In this document: positions 25,941 to 37,271 of the stretch, piece after piece
How positions within the stretch are numbered: the stretch's first letter is position 1
Layout of the letters: the number at the start of each line of letters is the position of its first letter
Assembly: GCA_001560895.1 (NCBI GenBank)
Contig: CP014326.1
Span: forward strand, 942,001-1,006,000
Reading direction: 5' to 3'
Source of the DNA: Streptococcus mitis
GTDB lineage: Bacteria > Bacillota > Bacilli > Lactobacillales > Streptococcaceae
DNA length: 64,000 nt
The notes under the pieces: generated by a model
What the model saw: the letters and a program-made list of their open reading frames with translations, nothing else
What the model was told of the DNA's origin: nothing
Databases searched by the model: none
Position numbers and translations under genes: made by a program

Positions 25941-28232
25941 ATGAACGCATTATTAAATGGAATGAATGACCGTCAGGCTGAGGCGGTGCAAACGACAGAA
26001 GGTCCCTTGTTGATCATGGCGGGGGCTGGTTCTGGAAAGACCCGAGTTTTGACTCACCGTATTGCTTATTTGATTGATGAAAAGCTGGTCAATCCTTGGA
26101 ATATCTTGGCCATTACCTTTACTAATAAGGCTGCGCGTGAGATGAAAGAGCGTGCTTATAGCCTCAATCCAGCCACTCAGGACTGTTTGATTGCTACCTT
26201 CCACTCCATGTGTGTTCGTATTTTGCGCCGTGATGCGGACCATATTGGTTACAACCGCAATTTCACTATTGTCGATCCAGGGGAGCAGCGAACGCTCATG
26301 AAACGCATTCTCAAGCAATTAAACTTAGATCCGAAAAAATGGAATGAACGGAGCATCTTAGGGATTATTTCCAATGCCAAGAATGATTTGATTGATGATG
26401 TAGCTTATGCTGCCCAAGCTGGAGATATGTACACGCAAATCGTGGCCCAGTGTTATACAGCCTATCAGAAAGAGCTTCGTCAGTCAGAGTCGGTTGACTT
26501 TGATGATTTGATTATGTTGACCTTGCGTCTTTTTGATCAAAATCCTGATGTTTTGACTTATTACCAGCAAAAATTCCAATACATCCATGTTGATGAGTAC
26601 CAAGATACCAACCATGCCCAGTACCAACTGGTCAAACTCTTAGCTTCGCGCTTTAAAAATATCTGTGTAGTTGGGGATGCGGACCAGTCTATCTACGGTT
26701 GGCGTGGTGCTGATATGCAGAATATCTTGGACTTCGAAAAGGATTATCCTCAAGCCAAGGTTGTCTTGTTGGAGGAAAATTACCGCTCAACCAAAACCAT
26801 TCTCCAAGCGGCCAATGAGGTTATTAAAAATAATAAAAACCGCCGTCCTAAAAATCTCTGGACTCAAAATGCAGATGGGGAGCAAATCGTTTACTATCGT
26901 GCCAATGATGAACTGGATGAGGCTGTATTTGTAGCCAGAACCATTGATGAACTTAGTCGCAGTCAAAACTTCCTTCACAAGGATTTTGCAGTTCTCTATC
27001 GGACTAATGCGCAGTCTCGTACTATTGAGGAAGCCCTGCTCAAGTCCAATATTCCTTATACAATGGTTGGAGGAACCAAGTTCTACAGCCGTAAGGAAAT
27101 CCGTGACATTATCGCTTATCTCAACCTCATTGCTAATTTGAGTGACAATATTAGTTTTGAACGTATTATTAACGAACCGAAGCGTGGAATTGGGCCAGGA
27201 ACGGTTGAGAAAATCCGTGATTTTGCCAATATGCAAAACATGTCTATGCTAGATGCTTCAGCAAATATCATGTTGTCTGGTATCAAGGGGAAGGCGGCCC
27301 AATCTATCTGGGATTTTGCCAATATGATTCTTGATTTACGGGAGCAGTTGGACCAATTAACTATTACAGAGTTGGTTGAGGCGGTTCTAGAAAAAACAGG
27401 TTACATCGATATTCTTAATGCCCAAGCGACTCTAGAAAGCAAGGCTCGGGTTGAAAATATCGAAGAGTTCCTTTCTGTTACGAAAAACTTTGATGACACC
27501 TCTGATGTGCCAGAAGAGGAAACTGGTTTGGATAAACTGAGTCGTTTCTTAAATGACTTGGCCTTGATTGCGGATACAGATTCAGGAAGTCAGGAGACCT
27601 CAGAAGTGACCTTGATGACCCTGCATGCTGCTAAAGGTCTCGAGTTTCCAGTTGTCTTTTTGATTGGGATGGAAGAAAATGTCTTTCCTCTTAGCCGTGC
27701 AGCTGAAGATCAAGATGAATTAGAAGAAGAACGCCGTCTGGCCTATGTAGGTATCACGCGTGCAGAGAAAATTCTCTATCTGACAAATGCCAACTCGCGC
27801 CTGCTTTTTGGTCGTACCAACTACAACCGTCCGACTCGTTTTATTAACGAAATCAGCTCAGACTTACTTGAGTATCAAGGATTGGCCCGTCCAGCCAATA
27901 CAAGCTTTAAGGCATCTTATAGCAGTGGTGGCTTTGCCTTCGGTCAAGGTATGAGTCTTGCCCAGGCTCTTCAAGACCGTAAACGCGGTGTGGCACCGAA
28001 AACTATTCAGTCAAGCGGTCTCCCATTTGGCCAATTTACAGCTGGTGCAAAATCAGCATCAAGCGAGGCAAATTGGTCCATTGGTGATGTTGCTCTCCAC
28101 AAGAAATGGGGAGAGGGAACTGTTCTGGAAGTTTCAGGTAGCGGTGCTACGCAGGAATTGAAAATCAATTTCCCAGAAGTTGGTTTGAAAAAACTTTTAG
28201 CTAGTGTAGCACCAATTGAGAAAAAAATCTAA
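25941..28232 (+). CDS. pcrA: ATP-dependent DNA helicase PcrA (UvrD family)
   Basis: 763-residue superfamily 1A helicase, essential for replication of rolling-circle plasmids and for repair in Gram-positives. Motif [14 protein letters not shown] (about 30-42), motif II DEYQDTN, motif [17 protein letters not shown], motif [14 protein letters not shown] and motif [14 protein letters not shown] are all present. The C-terminal Tudor-like segment ([17 protein letters not shown]) binds RNA polymerase in homologues. It is followed by a terminator that overlaps the radC leader. Confidence 0.96.
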   Translation: MNALLNGMNDRQAEAVQTTEGPLLIMAGAGSGKTRVLTHRIAYLIDEKLVNPWNILAITFTNKAAREMKERAYSLNPATQDCLIATFHSMCVRILRRDADHIGYNRNFTIVDPGEQRTLMKRILKQLNLDPKKWNERSILGIISNAKNDLIDDVAYAAQAGDMYTQIVAQCYTAYQKELRQSESVDFDDLIMLTLRLFDQNPDVLTYYQQKFQYIHVDEYQDTNHAQYQLVKLLASRFKNICVVGDADQSIYGWRGADMQNILDFEKDYPQAKVVLLEENYRSTKTILQAANEVIKNNKNRRPKNLWTQNADGEQIVYYRANDELDEAVFVARTIDELSRSQNFLHKDFAVLYRTNAQSRTIEEALLKSNIPYTMVGGTKFYSRKEIRDIIAYLNLIANLSDNISFERIINEPKRGIGPGTVEKIRDFANMQNMSMLDASANIMLSGIKGKAAQSIWDFANMILDLREQLDQLTITELVEAVLEKTGYIDILNAQATLESKARVENIEEFLSVTKNFDDTSDVPEEETGLDKLSRFLNDLALIADTDSGSQETSEVTLMTLHAAKGLEFPVVFLIGMEENVFPLSRAAEDQDELEEERRLAYVGITRAEKILYLTNANSRLLFGRTNYNRPTRFINEISSDLLEYQGLARPANTSFKASYSSGGFAFGQGMSLAQALQDRKRGVAPKTIQSSGLPFGQFTAGAKSASSEANWSIGDVALHKKWGEGTVLEVSGSGATQELKINFPEVGLKKLLASVAPIEKKI

Positions 28233-28238
28233 TTTTTC

Positions 28239-28274
28239 ATCCTTCTCACGAATAATAAAGTGAGGAGGATTTTT
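28239..28274 (+). promoter_or_regulatory. pcrA terminator containing a ComX (cin-box) promoter for radC
   Basis: An 11-bp stem (atccttctcac / gtgaggaggat) with loop gaataataaa, then ttttt. The right arm is also the radC ribosome site. The right end of the left arm and the loop spell CACGAATA (28247-28254), one base from the competence box TACGAATA used by the ComX sigma factor, with a T-run about 10 bases upstream. Confidence 0.6.
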
Positions 28275-28955
28275 ATGTACAGTATTTCATTCCAAGAAGA
28301 TTCACTATTGCCAAGAGAAAGACTTGCCCAAGAAGGAGTGGAAGCGCTCAGTAACCAAGAGTTGCTAGCTATTTTACTCAGAACAGGAACACGTCAGGCC
28401 AGTGTTTTTGAAATTGCCCAGAAAGTCTTGAACAATCTTTCAAGCCTAACAGATTTGAAAAAAATGACCCTGCAGGAATTGCAGAGTCTATCTGGTATCG
28501 GGCGTGTTAAGGCCATAGAACTACAAGCTATGATTGAGCTGGGCCATCGTATTCACAAACATGAGACTGTTGAGATGGAAAGTATTCTCAGTAGCCAAAA
28601 GTTGGCCAAGAAGATGCAACAGGAATTGGGGGACAAAAAACAAGAGCACCTGGTGGCGCTCTATCTCAATACTCAAAATCAAATCATCCATCAACAGACC
28701 ATTTTTATCGGCTCAGCTACTCGTAGTATTGCTGAACCAAGAGAGATTCTTCACTATGCAATCAAGCATATGGCGACTTCTCTCATCTTGGTCCACAATC
28801 ATCCTTCAGGAGCGGTAGCCCCTAGCCGAAATGATGATCATGTCACTAAACTTGTCAAGGAAGCCTGCGACCTAATGGGAATTGTTCTCTTGGACCATTT
28901 GATTGTTTCTCACTCCAGTTATTTTAGCTATCGTGAAAAGACAGATTTAATCTAA
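28275..28955 (+). CDS. radC: RadC-family JAMM/MPN protein
   Basis: 226 residues: helix-hairpin-helix region ([16 protein letters not shown], about 74-89) and a JAMM metalloprotease-like motif (HNHPSG plus PSRNDD, about 173-189). Despite the name, its role in repair is doubtful; in pneumococcus radC is a late competence gene (recalled), which fits the cin-box upstream. ATG 28275 has gaggagg 5 bases before it. Its stop overlaps that of the convergent gene by 3 bases. Confidence 0.92.
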   Translation: MYSISFQEDSLLPRERLAQEGVEALSNQELLAILLRTGTRQASVFEIAQKVLNNLSSLTDLKKMTLQELQSLSGIGRVKAIELQAMIELGHRIHKHETVEMESILSSQKLAKKMQQELGDKKQEHLVALYLNTQNQIIHQQTIFIGSATRSIAEPREILHYAIKHMATSLILVHNHPSGAVAPSRNDDHVTKLVKEACDLMGIVLLDHLIVSHSSYFSYREKTDLI

Positions 28956-29641
28956 AGTTCATTAACGATATAGTCAAAGAGGTTTTTATCTTTGGGACGA
29001 TTTTCAAATAGAAATTCTGGATGCCACTGGACACCGAGAAAGGCAACATCATCCGTACTTATGACAGCTTCAATGATACCATCCTTAGGATCATGAGCCG
29101 CAATCTTTAAGTTGGGAGCTAAATCCTTGATACTCTGGTGGTGGAAGGAGTTGATATGGGAGATTTCTCCATAGATTTCTCGAAGAACAGTATCTGGTTC
29201 GGTTACCAAGCGCTGGGTTGTGTACTCGGCAGAACAATCCTGCCAGTGGTCTTCGATATCTTGATACAGAGTTCCACCCATGGCAACGTTAAAAAGCTGA
29301 GTACCACGGCAGACAGAGAAAATCGGTTTTTTCTGTTTAATAGCTTCCTTGATGAGGGCCAGTTCGAAGATATCTCTTTGAAGGTGGTAGTCATCGCTGT
29401 CAATGGTTTTTGGTTCACCATAAAATTTTGGATCAACGTTTTGCCCACCTGTCAAGATGAGCTTGTCAATCATACTGATATAGTGGCTAGCCATTTCTTG
29501 ATCACCAATCGGTAGGATGATGGGAATCCCTCCAGCGTCTTTAACACCTTCCACAAAGCCTTTTGCTGCGTAGCTCATCATGATGTCATCATCTGGATGA
29601 GTTTTTTCGTTTCCGGTAATCCCAATAACTGGTTTTTTCAT
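28952..29641 (-). CDS. Class I glutamine amidotransferase / PuuD-like peptidase C26
   Basis: 229 residues. Catalytic Cys in SVCRGTQ (C111) and the His-Glu pair in QWHPEF near the C-terminus form the triad. The family includes gamma-glutamyl-GABA hydrolases and related gamma-glutamyl peptidases. There is no adjacent synthetase domain, so it acts alone on a small gamma-glutamyl compound. It is 17 bases downstream of rex, same strand. The substrate is not known. Confidence 0.85.
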   Translation of the reverse strand: MKKPVIGITGNEKTHPDDDIMMSYAAKGFVEGVKDAGGIPIILPIGDQEMASHYISMIDKLILTGGQNVDPKFYGEPKTIDSDDYHLQRDIFELALIKEAIKQKKPIFSVCRGTQLFNVAMGGTLYQDIEDHWQDCSAEYTTQRLVTEPDTVLREIYGEISHINSFHHQSIKDLAPNLKIAAHDPKDGIIEAVISTDDVAFLGVQWHPEFLFENRPKDKNLFDYIVNEL

Positions 29642-29658
29642 AAAATGATTTTCGCTTT

Positions 29659-30300
29659 CTAATCCTCTTTTCGCATGAAATAGAGGAGGGTTTGGAGTTC
29701 ACTTGTCAAATCGACATATTGAACGACCACGTCTTTTGGTAAATGCAGATGGACTGGTGAAAAACTGAGAATTCCTTTCACGCCAGCATCCACCAAGAGA
29801 TTGGCAACCTCTTGTGACTTAACGCTGGGAACAGTTAGGATAGCAGTCTTCACATCAGCATCCTTGATTTTGTCCTTGATTTGGGAAATTCCGTAAATAG
29901 GAATCCCATCAGGAGTTTGGGTATCGACTTCAGGATGGTCATCTAGATCAAAGGCCATGATAATCTTCATCTTGTTGCGCTCATGGAAGCGGTAGTGGAG
30001 AAGAGCGTGGCCCATATTTCCAATACCAACCAGCATGACATTGGTAATAGAGTTATCATTGAGCAAATCGGCAAAAAACGTCATCAGTTTTTTGACATCA
30101 TAGCCAAAACCACGACGACCAAGTTCACCAAAATAGGAAAAATCACGACGTACGGTCGCTGAATCAATCCCAATAGCCTCTGCAATTTGTTTGGAGTTGG
30201 CACGTTCAATCTTTTCTGCATGAAATCTCTTAAAAATTCGATAGTAGAGAGAGAGTCTTTTCGCTGTAGCTTTTGGAATAGCAGACTGTTTATCTTTCAC
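29659..30300 (-). CDS. rex: Redox-sensing transcriptional repressor Rex
   Basis: 213 residues: an N-terminal winged helix (about 1-80, [32 protein letters not shown]) and a Rossmann domain ([14 protein letters not shown], about 92-105) that binds NADH/NAD+. When NADH is high, Rex leaves its operators and fermentation genes are expressed. It heads a minus-strand pair with the amidotransferase gene. Confidence 0.95.
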   Translation of the reverse strand: MKDKQSAIPKATAKRLSLYYRIFKRFHAEKIERANSKQIAEAIGIDSATVRRDFSYFGELGRRGFGYDVKKLMTFFADLLNDNSITNVMLVGIGNMGHALLHYRFHERNKMKIIMAFDLDDHPEVDTQTPDGIPIYGISQIKDKIKDADVKTAILTVPSVKSQEVANLLVDAGVKGILSFSPVHLHLPKDVVVQYVDLTSELQTLLYFMRKED

Positions 30301-30382
30301 AAAATCACAACCTTTCTATTCTTCTATTTTATATAAACATTGTGAAAAAATCAACAAAAGCAAGAAAAAACTAAGAAAAATC

Positions 30383-30598
30383 TTAGTTTTGATGTAAAAA
30401 TTCTGTATGTGATAGAAAACGGTAGAGGTCTCCGACCAGGCCTTGATAAACTTCTTGGCCCTTAAAGGTCAAAGAAGTCACATAAAGTGTATCTGGTAGG
30501 GTCACACAGCCTGACAAAGCTAGCATGAGTGCCTCATAATCTTCGTACTTTAGAGTCCGATCTACCTGATAGCTGTCTTTATAGGTTAGTTCAAACAT
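30383..30598 (-). CDS. DUF4649-type small protein
   Basis: 71 residues starting MFELTYKDSYQVDRTLKY, 7 bases after the stop of the DUF1831 gene. It is acidic and soluble, with no catalytic motif. A longer start (30634) would overlap the upstream gene and lacks a better ribosome site. It belongs to a minus-strand run with the cysteine desulfurase and DUF1831 genes, so a link to sulfur transfer is possible. Confidence 0.65.
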   Translation of the reverse strand: MFELTYKDSYQVDRTLKYEDYEALMLALSGCVTLPDTLYVTSLTFKGQEVYQGLVGDLYRFLSHTEFLHQN

Positions 30599-30605
30599 AT
30601 GAGAC

Positions 30606-30953
30606 CTATCTTTCAGATTTTGTAAAGACACCACGTTCTACTAAACTATCCATGAGGAAGTAGAATTTTTCCTGATGAATGTGGTGCTCTTCTGATTTGA
30701 AAATATCAACCAGACGAAGACCAAACTTGTCAGTGATATTGATTTTAGCCCCTGTGAGCTCCTTGTTAATGATGATTTTTAGTTGGAAGCCTTCACCACT
30801 GTTTGGTACCTTTTCAAGTAGACGAGTCAGTTCATAGTTACCAACCTTTGTTTCCAAAAAAGTGTTGTCCTTGAGGGTGAATTTCTTAACAGAAGGGCTA
30901 AGAGTGTAGTCGTAACGACAATTTTTTAACTGAATGGTTTTTTCAAATGCCAT
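30606..30953 (-). CDS. DUF1831 family protein
   Basis: 115 residues, soluble. It lies 4 bases after the cysteine desulfurase gene, the arrangement seen across lactic acid bacteria, which suggests a partner role in sulfur delivery. No motif of known chemistry is visible. The family name is from recall of the pattern FEKTIQLKNCRYDYTLSP and genome context. Confidence 0.7.
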   Translation of the reverse strand: MAFEKTIQLKNCRYDYTLSPSVKKFTLKDNTFLETKVGNYELTRLLEKVPNSGEGFQLKIIINKELTGAKINITDKFGLRLVDIFKSEEHHIHQEKFYFLMDSLVERGVFTKSER

Positions 30954-30957
30954 ATGG

Positions 30958-32073
30958 CTAACCTCCGATAATTTCTTTTAAGGTTTTTGCGAGGGTTTGC
31001 AGGTCTTCAACAGTGTTTTGTGGAGACAAACTGATGCGAACGGATTCTTTCAAACGTTCTGAATTTGCCCCGTACATGGCTTCGAGAACATGGCTGGATT
31101 GGACAATGCCAGCAGTGCAAGCTGAGCCAGTAGAGATTGAAATTCCAGCTAAATCTAGACGAAGGAGTAATAGGTCGTTTTTCTGACCAGGAAATCCAAT
31201 ATTGAGCACATAAGGAAGATGGTGTTGTCCTCTATTCAGGTAATACTGAACTCCCTCAAGCTCCGCAAGAAAGGCAGTTTCTAGATTTTGTACATGTTGA
31301 AAATGTTCTTCTTGCTTTTCTAGGTCTTCTTTTAGGGCTGCAACCATACCCACGATGGCAGCTAGATTTTCAGTCCCTGCACGTTTTTTCTGTTCTTGGT
31401 CTCCGCCATGGAGATAGGAATCAAAGTCCATGCTAGATGCGTAGAGAAAGCCGATTCCCTTAGGACCATGGAACTTGTGGGCAGAAGCAGTGAGAAAATC
31501 AATGCCCAATTCTTCTGGATGAATAGGGATTTTACCGATAGCCTGAACTGCATCAACATGATAGGCAGCGGGATGTTGCTTGAGTATTTGGCCAATTTCA
31601 GCAATGGGAAGTAGGTTTCCAGTCTCATTATTGGCAAACATGGTAGAAACCAAAATCGTATCGTCACGTAAGGACTCTTGAATTTGCTGGGCGGTGATTT
31701 CCTGATTTTTTGGCTGGATAATGGTTACTTCAAAACCGAAGTGTTGTACCAAGTAATCAATGGTTTCAAGGACAGCATGGTGCTCGATGGCAGTTGTGAT
31801 GATATGTTTTCCTTGTTCTTGATGACGAAGGCAGTAGCCGATGATAGCAGTATTGTTGCCTTCGGTTCCACCGGAAGTGAAAAAGATATGTTGAGGTTTT
31901 GTTCCCAGTAATTGAGCTAGTTCCTGACGGGCTTCTCTCAAGAGTTTACCAGCTTGACGACCATGACCGTGAATACTAGAAGGATTGCCATGAGTTTCTT
32001 GCATCACCTTGGTCATAGCTGAAATAGCAACTGCTGACATAGGAGTCGTCGCAGCATTGTCCAAATAAATCAA
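30958..32073 (-). CDS. Cysteine desulfurase (NifS/IscS-like, class V aminotransferase)
   Basis: 371 residues. PLP-binding Lys in ASAHKFHGPKGIGFLY, the HVDAVQAIGK block, and the catalytic Cys in STGSACTAG near the C-terminus. It removes sulfur from cysteine as a protein-bound persulfide. The short loop around the Cys resembles the IscS-like class used for tRNA thiolation in Firmicutes rather than SufS. It starts 9 bases after prs. Confidence 0.92.
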   Translation of the reverse strand: MIYLDNAATTPMSAVAISAMTKVMQETHGNPSSIHGHGRQAGKLLREARQELAQLLGTKPQHIFFTSGGTEGNNTAIIGYCLRHQEQGKHIITTAIEHHAVLETIDYLVQHFGFEVTIIQPKNQEITAQQIQESLRDDTILVSTMFANNETGNLLPIAEIGQILKQHPAAYHVDAVQAIGKIPIHPEELGIDFLTASAHKFHGPKGIGFLYASSMDFDSYLHGGDQEQKKRAGTENLAAIVGMVAALKEDLEKQEEHFQHVQNLETAFLAELEGVQYYLNRGQHHLPYVLNIGFPGQKNDLLLLRLDLAGISISTGSACTAGIVQSSHVLEAMYGANSERLKESVRISLSPQNTVEDLQTLAKTLKEIIGG

Positions 32074-32082
32074 AGAATCACC

Positions 32083-33042
32083 TTATTTCTTTTTGTTGTA
32101 GGCAAAGAGTGGGCTGACTGGTTTTCTTTCGTGAATACGGACGATAGCATCACCAATTAACTCACTAGCAGTAATGTAGCATACGTTTTTAGGAGTTTTT
32201 TCTTTTGTTGCTACTGAATCAGTCACAAGAATTTCTTTAATATTAGTATTATCAAGAAGTTCAGAAGCTCCTTCGACGAAGAGGCCGTGGCTAGAAACAG
32301 CATAAATTTCTGTAGCCCCTTCACGTTCAACGATTTTAGCAGCTTCAGAGAAGGTACGTCCTGTATTCAGAATATCATCAATCAAAATTGCTTTTTTACC
32401 TTCAACATCACCGATGATATAGCCTTCGTTGCGAGTTGCATCGTCTTGAGGGTAGTCGATAATGGCGATAGGAGCATCAAGATATTCAGCCAAGCTACGA
32501 GCACGTTTTACACCTGAATTTTTAGGGCTAACGACAACAACATCTGAGCCAAGGAGACCCTTATCGCAGTAATGTTTAGCAAATAGGGGAACTGTATAGA
32601 GGTTATCGACAGGAATATCAAAGAAGCCTTGAACCTGGACAGCATGCAAATCAAGCGTAAGGATACGGTCAACACCAGCCTTAACCAGCATATTAGCCAC
32701 TAGTTTAGCTGTAAGTGGCTCACGAGGTGAAGCAATACGGTCTTGACGTGCATAGCCAAAATATGGAAGGACAACGTTGATACTGTGGGCACTTGCGCGA
32801 ACACAAGCATCAACCATGATCAACAATTCCATTAGGTGGTTGTTAACAGGGAAACTTGTAGACTGGATGATGTAAACATCATAACCACGGACACTTTCTT
32901 CGATATTTACTTGGATTTCTCCGTCTGAAAATTGACGTGATGATAGTTTTCCAAGTGGGACACCAACAGCTTGGGCAATTTTCTGTGCAATCTCTTGGTT
33001 AGAGTTGAGTGCGAAAAGTTTCATGTTTTTTCTATCTGACAT
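32083..33042 (-). CDS. prs: Ribose-phosphate pyrophosphokinase
   Basis: 319 residues; makes PRPP from ribose-5-phosphate and ATP for nucleotide, His, Trp and NAD synthesis. Motifs: catalytic flexible loop [13 protein letters not shown] (about 97-109), [12 protein letters not shown] metal site and the PRPP loop [14 protein letters not shown]. Streptococci usually have two prs genes; this one is in the cysteine desulfurase block. ATG 33042 is preceded by agagga. Confidence 0.95.
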   Translation of the reverse strand: MSDRKNMKLFALNSNQEIAQKIAQAVGVPLGKLSSRQFSDGEIQVNIEESVRGYDVYIIQSTSFPVNNHLMELLIMVDACVRASAHSINVVLPYFGYARQDRIASPREPLTAKLVANMLVKAGVDRILTLDLHAVQVQGFFDIPVDNLYTVPLFAKHYCDKGLLGSDVVVVSPKNSGVKRARSLAEYLDAPIAIIDYPQDDATRNEGYIIGDVEGKKAILIDDILNTGRTFSEAAKIVEREGATEIYAVSSHGLFVEGASELLDNTNIKEILVTDSVATKEKTPKNVCYITASELIGDAIVRIHERKPVSPLFAYNKKK

Positions 33043-33153
33043 TATAGACCGTCCTCTGTAAACTTTTTAAATCCTAGCTATATCTGCCTAGCCTATATGA
33101 ACTGGGATTTTTGTATTTTATCTTTTCTATTTTACCAAAAAATGGAGATTATT

Positions 33154-33723
33154 TCAGCTATTTTTCATGCTTTTGACAAATCGAACCAATTTTGATGGAG
33201 CTTTTTGATAAGCAATCTGATTTTCCTCTAAAAATTGTTGGAAATCCTGTTTGCCTTGCTCGTGATTTTCCACCTCAAGCTCTAATTCGTAATCTGTAAT
33301 ATCAAAGTACTGACTTTCATCCAGTGCCATGAGACCGATAGCTGTTTGCATTTCATAGCGAAGCGTTGTTAGACAACCAAGAACCTGCCATTTTTTACTT
33401 TGGATACCATGTTTCGCTAATTCATCCAGTACGAGCCCCTGAGGAAGTTCTTCCTTACTCAGATAGTTTTCAGCATCTGTTAGTCGCAATTTTTGGTTAT
33501 ATTCCATGTTTCCAACACTTTGCGGGACTTTGAGTGTCAATTCTGCCCAGTCTTCAAAGGTTCGAATGCGCATAGCGACTTTCTTTTCTCGTAGTTCAAA
33601 ATCAGGCGTATCGATGTAGTAATTTTTTTGAAGAACAGGTGTGACACCTGTGAACTGGTCTTTTAGACGATCATATTCATCTTTTTTCAGTAGTGTTTTC
33701 AATTCAATTTCTAAATGTTTCAT
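33154..33723 (-). CDS. CYTH-domain triphosphate tunnel protein
   Basis: 189 residues starting MKHLEIELKTLL. EIELK is the ExExK motif of CYTH phosphatases, whose eight-stranded tunnel binds triphosphates and metal. Alternating charged strands (VAMRIRTFEDWAELTLKVP, DITDYELELEVENHEQG) follow. It is divergent from relQ. Homologues hydrolyse inorganic triphosphate or thiamine triphosphate; the substrate here is unknown. A longer frame to 33840 lacks a ribosome site. Confidence 0.85.
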   Translation of the reverse strand: MKHLEIELKTLLKKDEYDRLKDQFTGVTPVLQKNYYIDTPDFELREKKVAMRIRTFEDWAELTLKVPQSVGNMEYNQKLRLTDAENYLSKEELPQGLVLDELAKHGIQSKKWQVLGCLTTLRYEMQTAIGLMALDESQYFDITDYELELEVENHEQGKQDFQQFLEENQIAYQKAPSKLVRFVKSMKNS

Positions 33724-33850
33724 TTTTCTTACCTTTTCTTTATCTATGAAAGCGGATTTATGGTATAATAGCTTAGTATTTATTGTATATAAATCTGGAG
33801 AAAAAATCAAAGATATTTTTGAAGGATAATATGAGAACAAGGGAGAGTAT

Positions 33851-34522
33851 ATGACCTTAGAATGGGAAGAATTTCTAGATCCTTACATTCAAGCTGTTGG
33901 TGAGTTAAAGATTAAACTACGTGGTATTCGTAAGCAATATCGTAAACAAAATAAGCATTCTCCGATTGAGTTTGTGACTGGTCGAGTCAAGCCAATTGAA
34001 AGTATCAAGGAAAAAATGGCTCGACGTGGTATTACTTATGCGACCTTGGAACACGATTTACAGGATATTGCTGGTTTGCGTGTGATGGTCCAGTTTGTAG
34101 ATGATGTCCAAGAAGTTGTGGCTATTTTGCGCAAGCGTCAGGATATGCGGATTATACAGGAGCGAGATTACATTACTCATCGAAAAGCATCAGGATACCG
34201 TTCCTATCACGTGGTAGTAGAATATACGGTTGATACTATCAATGGAGCCAAGACCATTTTGGCAGAAATTCAAATTCGTACTTTGGCCATGAATTTCTGG
34301 GCAACGATAGAACATTCTCTCAACTACAAGTACCAAGGGGATTTCCCAGAGGAGATTAAGAAGCGACTGGAAATTACATCCAAGATTGCCCATCAGCTAG
34401 ATGAAGAAATGGGTAAAATTCGTGATGATATTCAAGAAGCTCAGGCACTTTTTGATCCTTTGAGTAGAAAATTAAATGATGGTGTAGGAAACAGTGACGA
34501 TACAGATGAAGAATACAGGTAA
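33851..34522 (+). CDS. relQ: Small alarmone synthetase RelQ
   Basis: 223 residues; a stand-alone (p)ppGpp synthetase without a hydrolase or TGS domain. Synthetase motifs: [33 protein letters not shown] and [17 protein letters not shown]. It makes alarmone under cell-wall stress in Firmicutes. It leads an operon with nadK, the pseudouridine synthase and perhaps pta. Extended -10 TGG TATAAT is at 33761-33769. Confidence 0.94.
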   Translation: MTLEWEEFLDPYIQAVGELKIKLRGIRKQYRKQNKHSPIEFVTGRVKPIESIKEKMARRGITYATLEHDLQDIAGLRVMVQFVDDVQEVVAILRKRQDMRIIQERDYITHRKASGYRSYHVVVEYTVDTINGAKTILAEIQIRTLAMNFWATIEHSLNYKYQGDFPEEIKKRLEITSKIAHQLDEEMGKIRDDIQEAQALFDPLSRKLNDGVGNSDDTDEEYR

Positions 34523-35324
34523 ACGAATTGACCTGATAGCTAATAGAAAACCGCAGAGTCAAAGGGTTTTGTATGAATTGCGAGATCGTTTGAAGAGGAA
34601 TCAGTTTATACTCAATGATACCAATCCGGACATTGTCATCTCCATTGGTGGGGATGGTATGCTCTTGTCGGCTTTTCATAAGTACGAAAACCAGCTTGAC
34701 AAGGTACGCTTTATCGGTGTTCACACTGGACATTTGGGCTTCTATACGGACTATCGTGATTTTGAATTGGACAAGCTAGTGACTAATTTGCAGCTAGATA
34801 CAGGAGCAAGAGTTTCTTACCCAGTTCTGAATGTGAAGATCTTTCTTGAAAATGGTGAAGTGAAGATTTTTAGAGCATTAAATGAAGCCAGCATCCGCAG
34901 ATCTGATCGAACTATGGTGGCGGATGTTGTGATCAACGGTGTTCCTTTTGAACGCTTTCGTGGAGATGGGCTAACAGTTTCGACACCGACTGGTAGTACA
35001 GCCTATAACAAGTCGCTTGGTGGAGCTGTTTTACATCCTACCATTGAAGCTCTTCAGTTGACGGAAATTGCCAGCCTTAATAATCGTGTCTATCGAACGC
35101 TGGGCTCTTCCATTATTGTTCCTAAGAAGGATAAGATTGAACTCATTCCAACGAGAAACGATTACCATACTATTTCGGTGGATAATAGTGTGTATTCCTT
35201 CCGCAATATTGAGCGTATTGAGTATCAAATCGACCATCATAAGATTCATTTTGTCGCGTCACCGAGTCACACCAGTTTCTGGAATCGTGTTAAGGATGCT
35301 TTCATCGGCGAGGTGGACGAATGA
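34506..35324 (+). CDS. nadK: NAD kinase
   Basis: 272 residues from ATG 34506 ([17 protein letters not shown]). It phosphorylates NAD+ to NADP+. The GGDG motif ([11 protein letters not shown], about 45-55), NEASIRR and the conserved [21 protein letters not shown] block are present. It overlaps relQ by 17 bases. A GTG at 34494 has a nearer ribosome-like site and is the alternative start. Confidence 0.94.
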   Translation: MKNTGKRIDLIANRKPQSQRVLYELRDRLKRNQFILNDTNPDIVISIGGDGMLLSAFHKYENQLDKVRFIGVHTGHLGFYTDYRDFELDKLVTNLQLDTGARVSYPVLNVKIFLENGEVKIFRALNEASIRRSDRTMVADVVINGVPFERFRGDGLTVSTPTGSTAYNKSLGGAVLHPTIEALQLTEIASLNNRVYRTLGSSIIVPKKDKIELIPTRNDYHTISVDNSVYSFRNIERIEYQIDHHKIHFVASPSHTSFWNRVKDAFIGEVDE

Positions 35325-36217
35325 GGTTTGAATTTATCGCAGATGAGCATGTCAAGGTTAAGACCTTTTTGAAAAAGCACGAGGTTTCTAAGGGACTGCT
35401 GGCTAAGATTAAGTTTCGAGGCGGAGCTATTTTGGTCAATGATCAACCACAAAATGCGACGTATCTATTGGATATTGGAGACCGAGTTATCATCGATATT
35501 CCCGCTGAGGAAGGCTTTGAAACTCTAGAAGCTATCGAGCGCCCACTGGATATTCTCTATGAGGATGACCATTTTCTAGTCTTGAACAAACCCTATGGAG
35601 TGGCTTCTATTCCTAGTGTTAATCACTCTAATACCATTGCCAATTTTATCAAGGGATACTACGTCAAGCAAAATTATGAAAATCAGCAGGTTCACATTGT
35701 GACTAGGCTTGACCGAGATACTTCTGGCTTGATGCTTTTTGCCAAGCATGGCTATGCCCATGCACGACTAGACAAGCAGTTGCAGAAGAAGTCCATTGAG
35801 AAACGATACTTTGCCCTCGTTAAAGGAGATGGACATTTGGAGCCGGAAGGAGAAATTATTGCTCCGATTGCGCGTGATGAAGATTCCATTATCACCAGAA
35901 GAGTGGCTAAAGGTGGAAAGTATGCCCATACATCCTACAAGATTGTAGCTTCATATGGAAATATTCACTTGGTAGATATTCGTTTGCACACTGGACGAAC
36001 CCACCAAATCCGAGTCCACTTTTCTTATATTGGTTTTCCTTTGTTGGGAGATGACTTGTATGGAGGTAGTCTGGACGACGGCATCCAACGTCAGGCACTG
36101 CATTGTCATTACCTATCCTTTTATCATCCTTTTCTAGAGCAAGACTTGCAGTTAGAAAGTCCCTTGCCGGATGATTTTAGCAGCCTAATTACCCAGTTAT
36201 CAACTAATACTCTATAA
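35321..36217 (+). CDS. RluA/RluD-family RNA pseudouridine synthase
   Basis: 298 residues: an S4-like N-terminal segment (about 1-70) and the catalytic domain with [14 protein letters not shown], where the second Asp (RLDRD) is the nucleophile, and [12 protein letters not shown]. The ATG overlaps the nadK stop (ATGA). It modifies uridines in 23S rRNA or tRNA; which sites cannot be told. Confidence 0.92.
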   Translation: MRFEFIADEHVKVKTFLKKHEVSKGLLAKIKFRGGAILVNDQPQNATYLLDIGDRVIIDIPAEEGFETLEAIERPLDILYEDDHFLVLNKPYGVASIPSVNHSNTIANFIKGYYVKQNYENQQVHIVTRLDRDTSGLMLFAKHGYAHARLDKQLQKKSIEKRYFALVKGDGHLEPEGEIIAPIARDEDSIITRRVAKGGKYAHTSYKIVASYGNIHLVDIRLHTGRTHQIRVHFSYIGFPLLGDDLYGGSLDDGIQRQALHCHYLSFYHPFLEQDLQLESPLPDDFSSLITQLSTNTL

Positions 36218-36261
36218 TAAAGTAATTCAGAGTATAATTTATTTTTTAAAGGAGAAAACTC

Positions 36262-37236
36262 ATGGAAGTTTTTGAAAGTCTCAAAGCCAACCTTGTTGGT
36301 AAAAATGCTCGTATCGTTCTCCCTGAAGGGGAAGAACCTCGTATTCTTCAAGCGACTAAACGCTTGGTAAAAGAAACAGAAGTAATTCCTGTTTTGCTGG
36401 GAAATCCTGAAAAAATTAAAATTTATCTTGAAATTGAAGGAATCGAGGATGGTTATGAAGTCATCGACCCACAACACTACGATAAATTTGAAGAAATGGT
36501 TGCTGCTTTAGTGGAGCGTCGCAAGGGTAAAATGACTGAAGAAGAAGCACGTAAGGTGTTAGTTGAAGATGTCAACTATTTTGGTGTTATGTTGGTGTAC
36601 TTGGGCTTGGTTGATGGAATGGTATCTGGAGCAATTCACTCAACAGCTTCAACAGTTCGCCCAGCTCTTCAGATCATCAAAACTCGCCCAAATGTAACGC
36701 GTACATCAGGTGCCTTCCTCATGGTTCGTGGTACGGAACGTTACCTATTTGGTGACTGTGCTATCAATATCAATCCTGATGCAGAAGCCTTGGCTGAAAT
36801 TGCCATCAACTCAGCAATCACAGCTAAGATGTTTGGCATCGAACCTAAAATTGCTATGCTAAGCTATTCTACTAAAGGTTCAGGGTTTGGTGAAAGCGTT
36901 GACAAGGTCGTTGAAGCTACTAAAATTGCTCACGACTTGCGTCCTGACCTTGAAATCGATGGTGAGTTGCAATTTGATGCGGCCTTTGTTCCAGAAACTG
37001 CAGCTTTGAAAGCTCCTGGAAGTACAGTAGCTGGTCAAGCAAATGTCTTCATCTTCCCGGGTATCGAGGCAGGAAATATTGGTTACAAGATGGCCGAACG
37101 TCTTGGTGGCTTTGCGGCAGTAGGACCTGTTTTGCAAGGTTTGAACAAGCCAGTTAACGACCTTTCTCGTGGATGTAATGCAGATGATGTGTACAAGTTG
37201 ACCCTTATCACAGCAGCTCAAGCAGTTCATCAATAA
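36262..37236 (+). CDS. pta: Phosphate acetyltransferase
   Basis: 324 residues, the short form without the N-terminal regulatory domains. It converts acetyl-CoA and phosphate to acetyl phosphate, for ATP production with AckA. In pneumococci this also handles pyruvate-oxidase product. Motifs: SGAIHSTASTVRPALQII, MLSYSTKGSGFG and AFVPETAALKAPGS. It has aaaggag 9 bases upstream and a TATAAT at 36233-36238. Confidence 0.95.
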   Translation: MEVFESLKANLVGKNARIVLPEGEEPRILQATKRLVKETEVIPVLLGNPEKIKIYLEIEGIEDGYEVIDPQHYDKFEEMVAALVERRKGKMTEEEARKVLVEDVNYFGVMLVYLGLVDGMVSGAIHSTASTVRPALQIIKTRPNVTRTSGAFLMVRGTERYLFGDCAININPDAEALAEIAINSAITAKMFGIEPKIAMLSYSTKGSGFGESVDKVVEATKIAHDLRPDLEIDGELQFDAAFVPETAALKAPGSTVAGQANVFIFPGIEAGNIGYKMAERLGGFAAVGPVLQGLNKPVNDLSRGCNADDVYKLTLITAAQAVHQ

Positions 37237-37271
37237 AGAGAAGCTGTACTAAATAATTCGTATTTATAATC

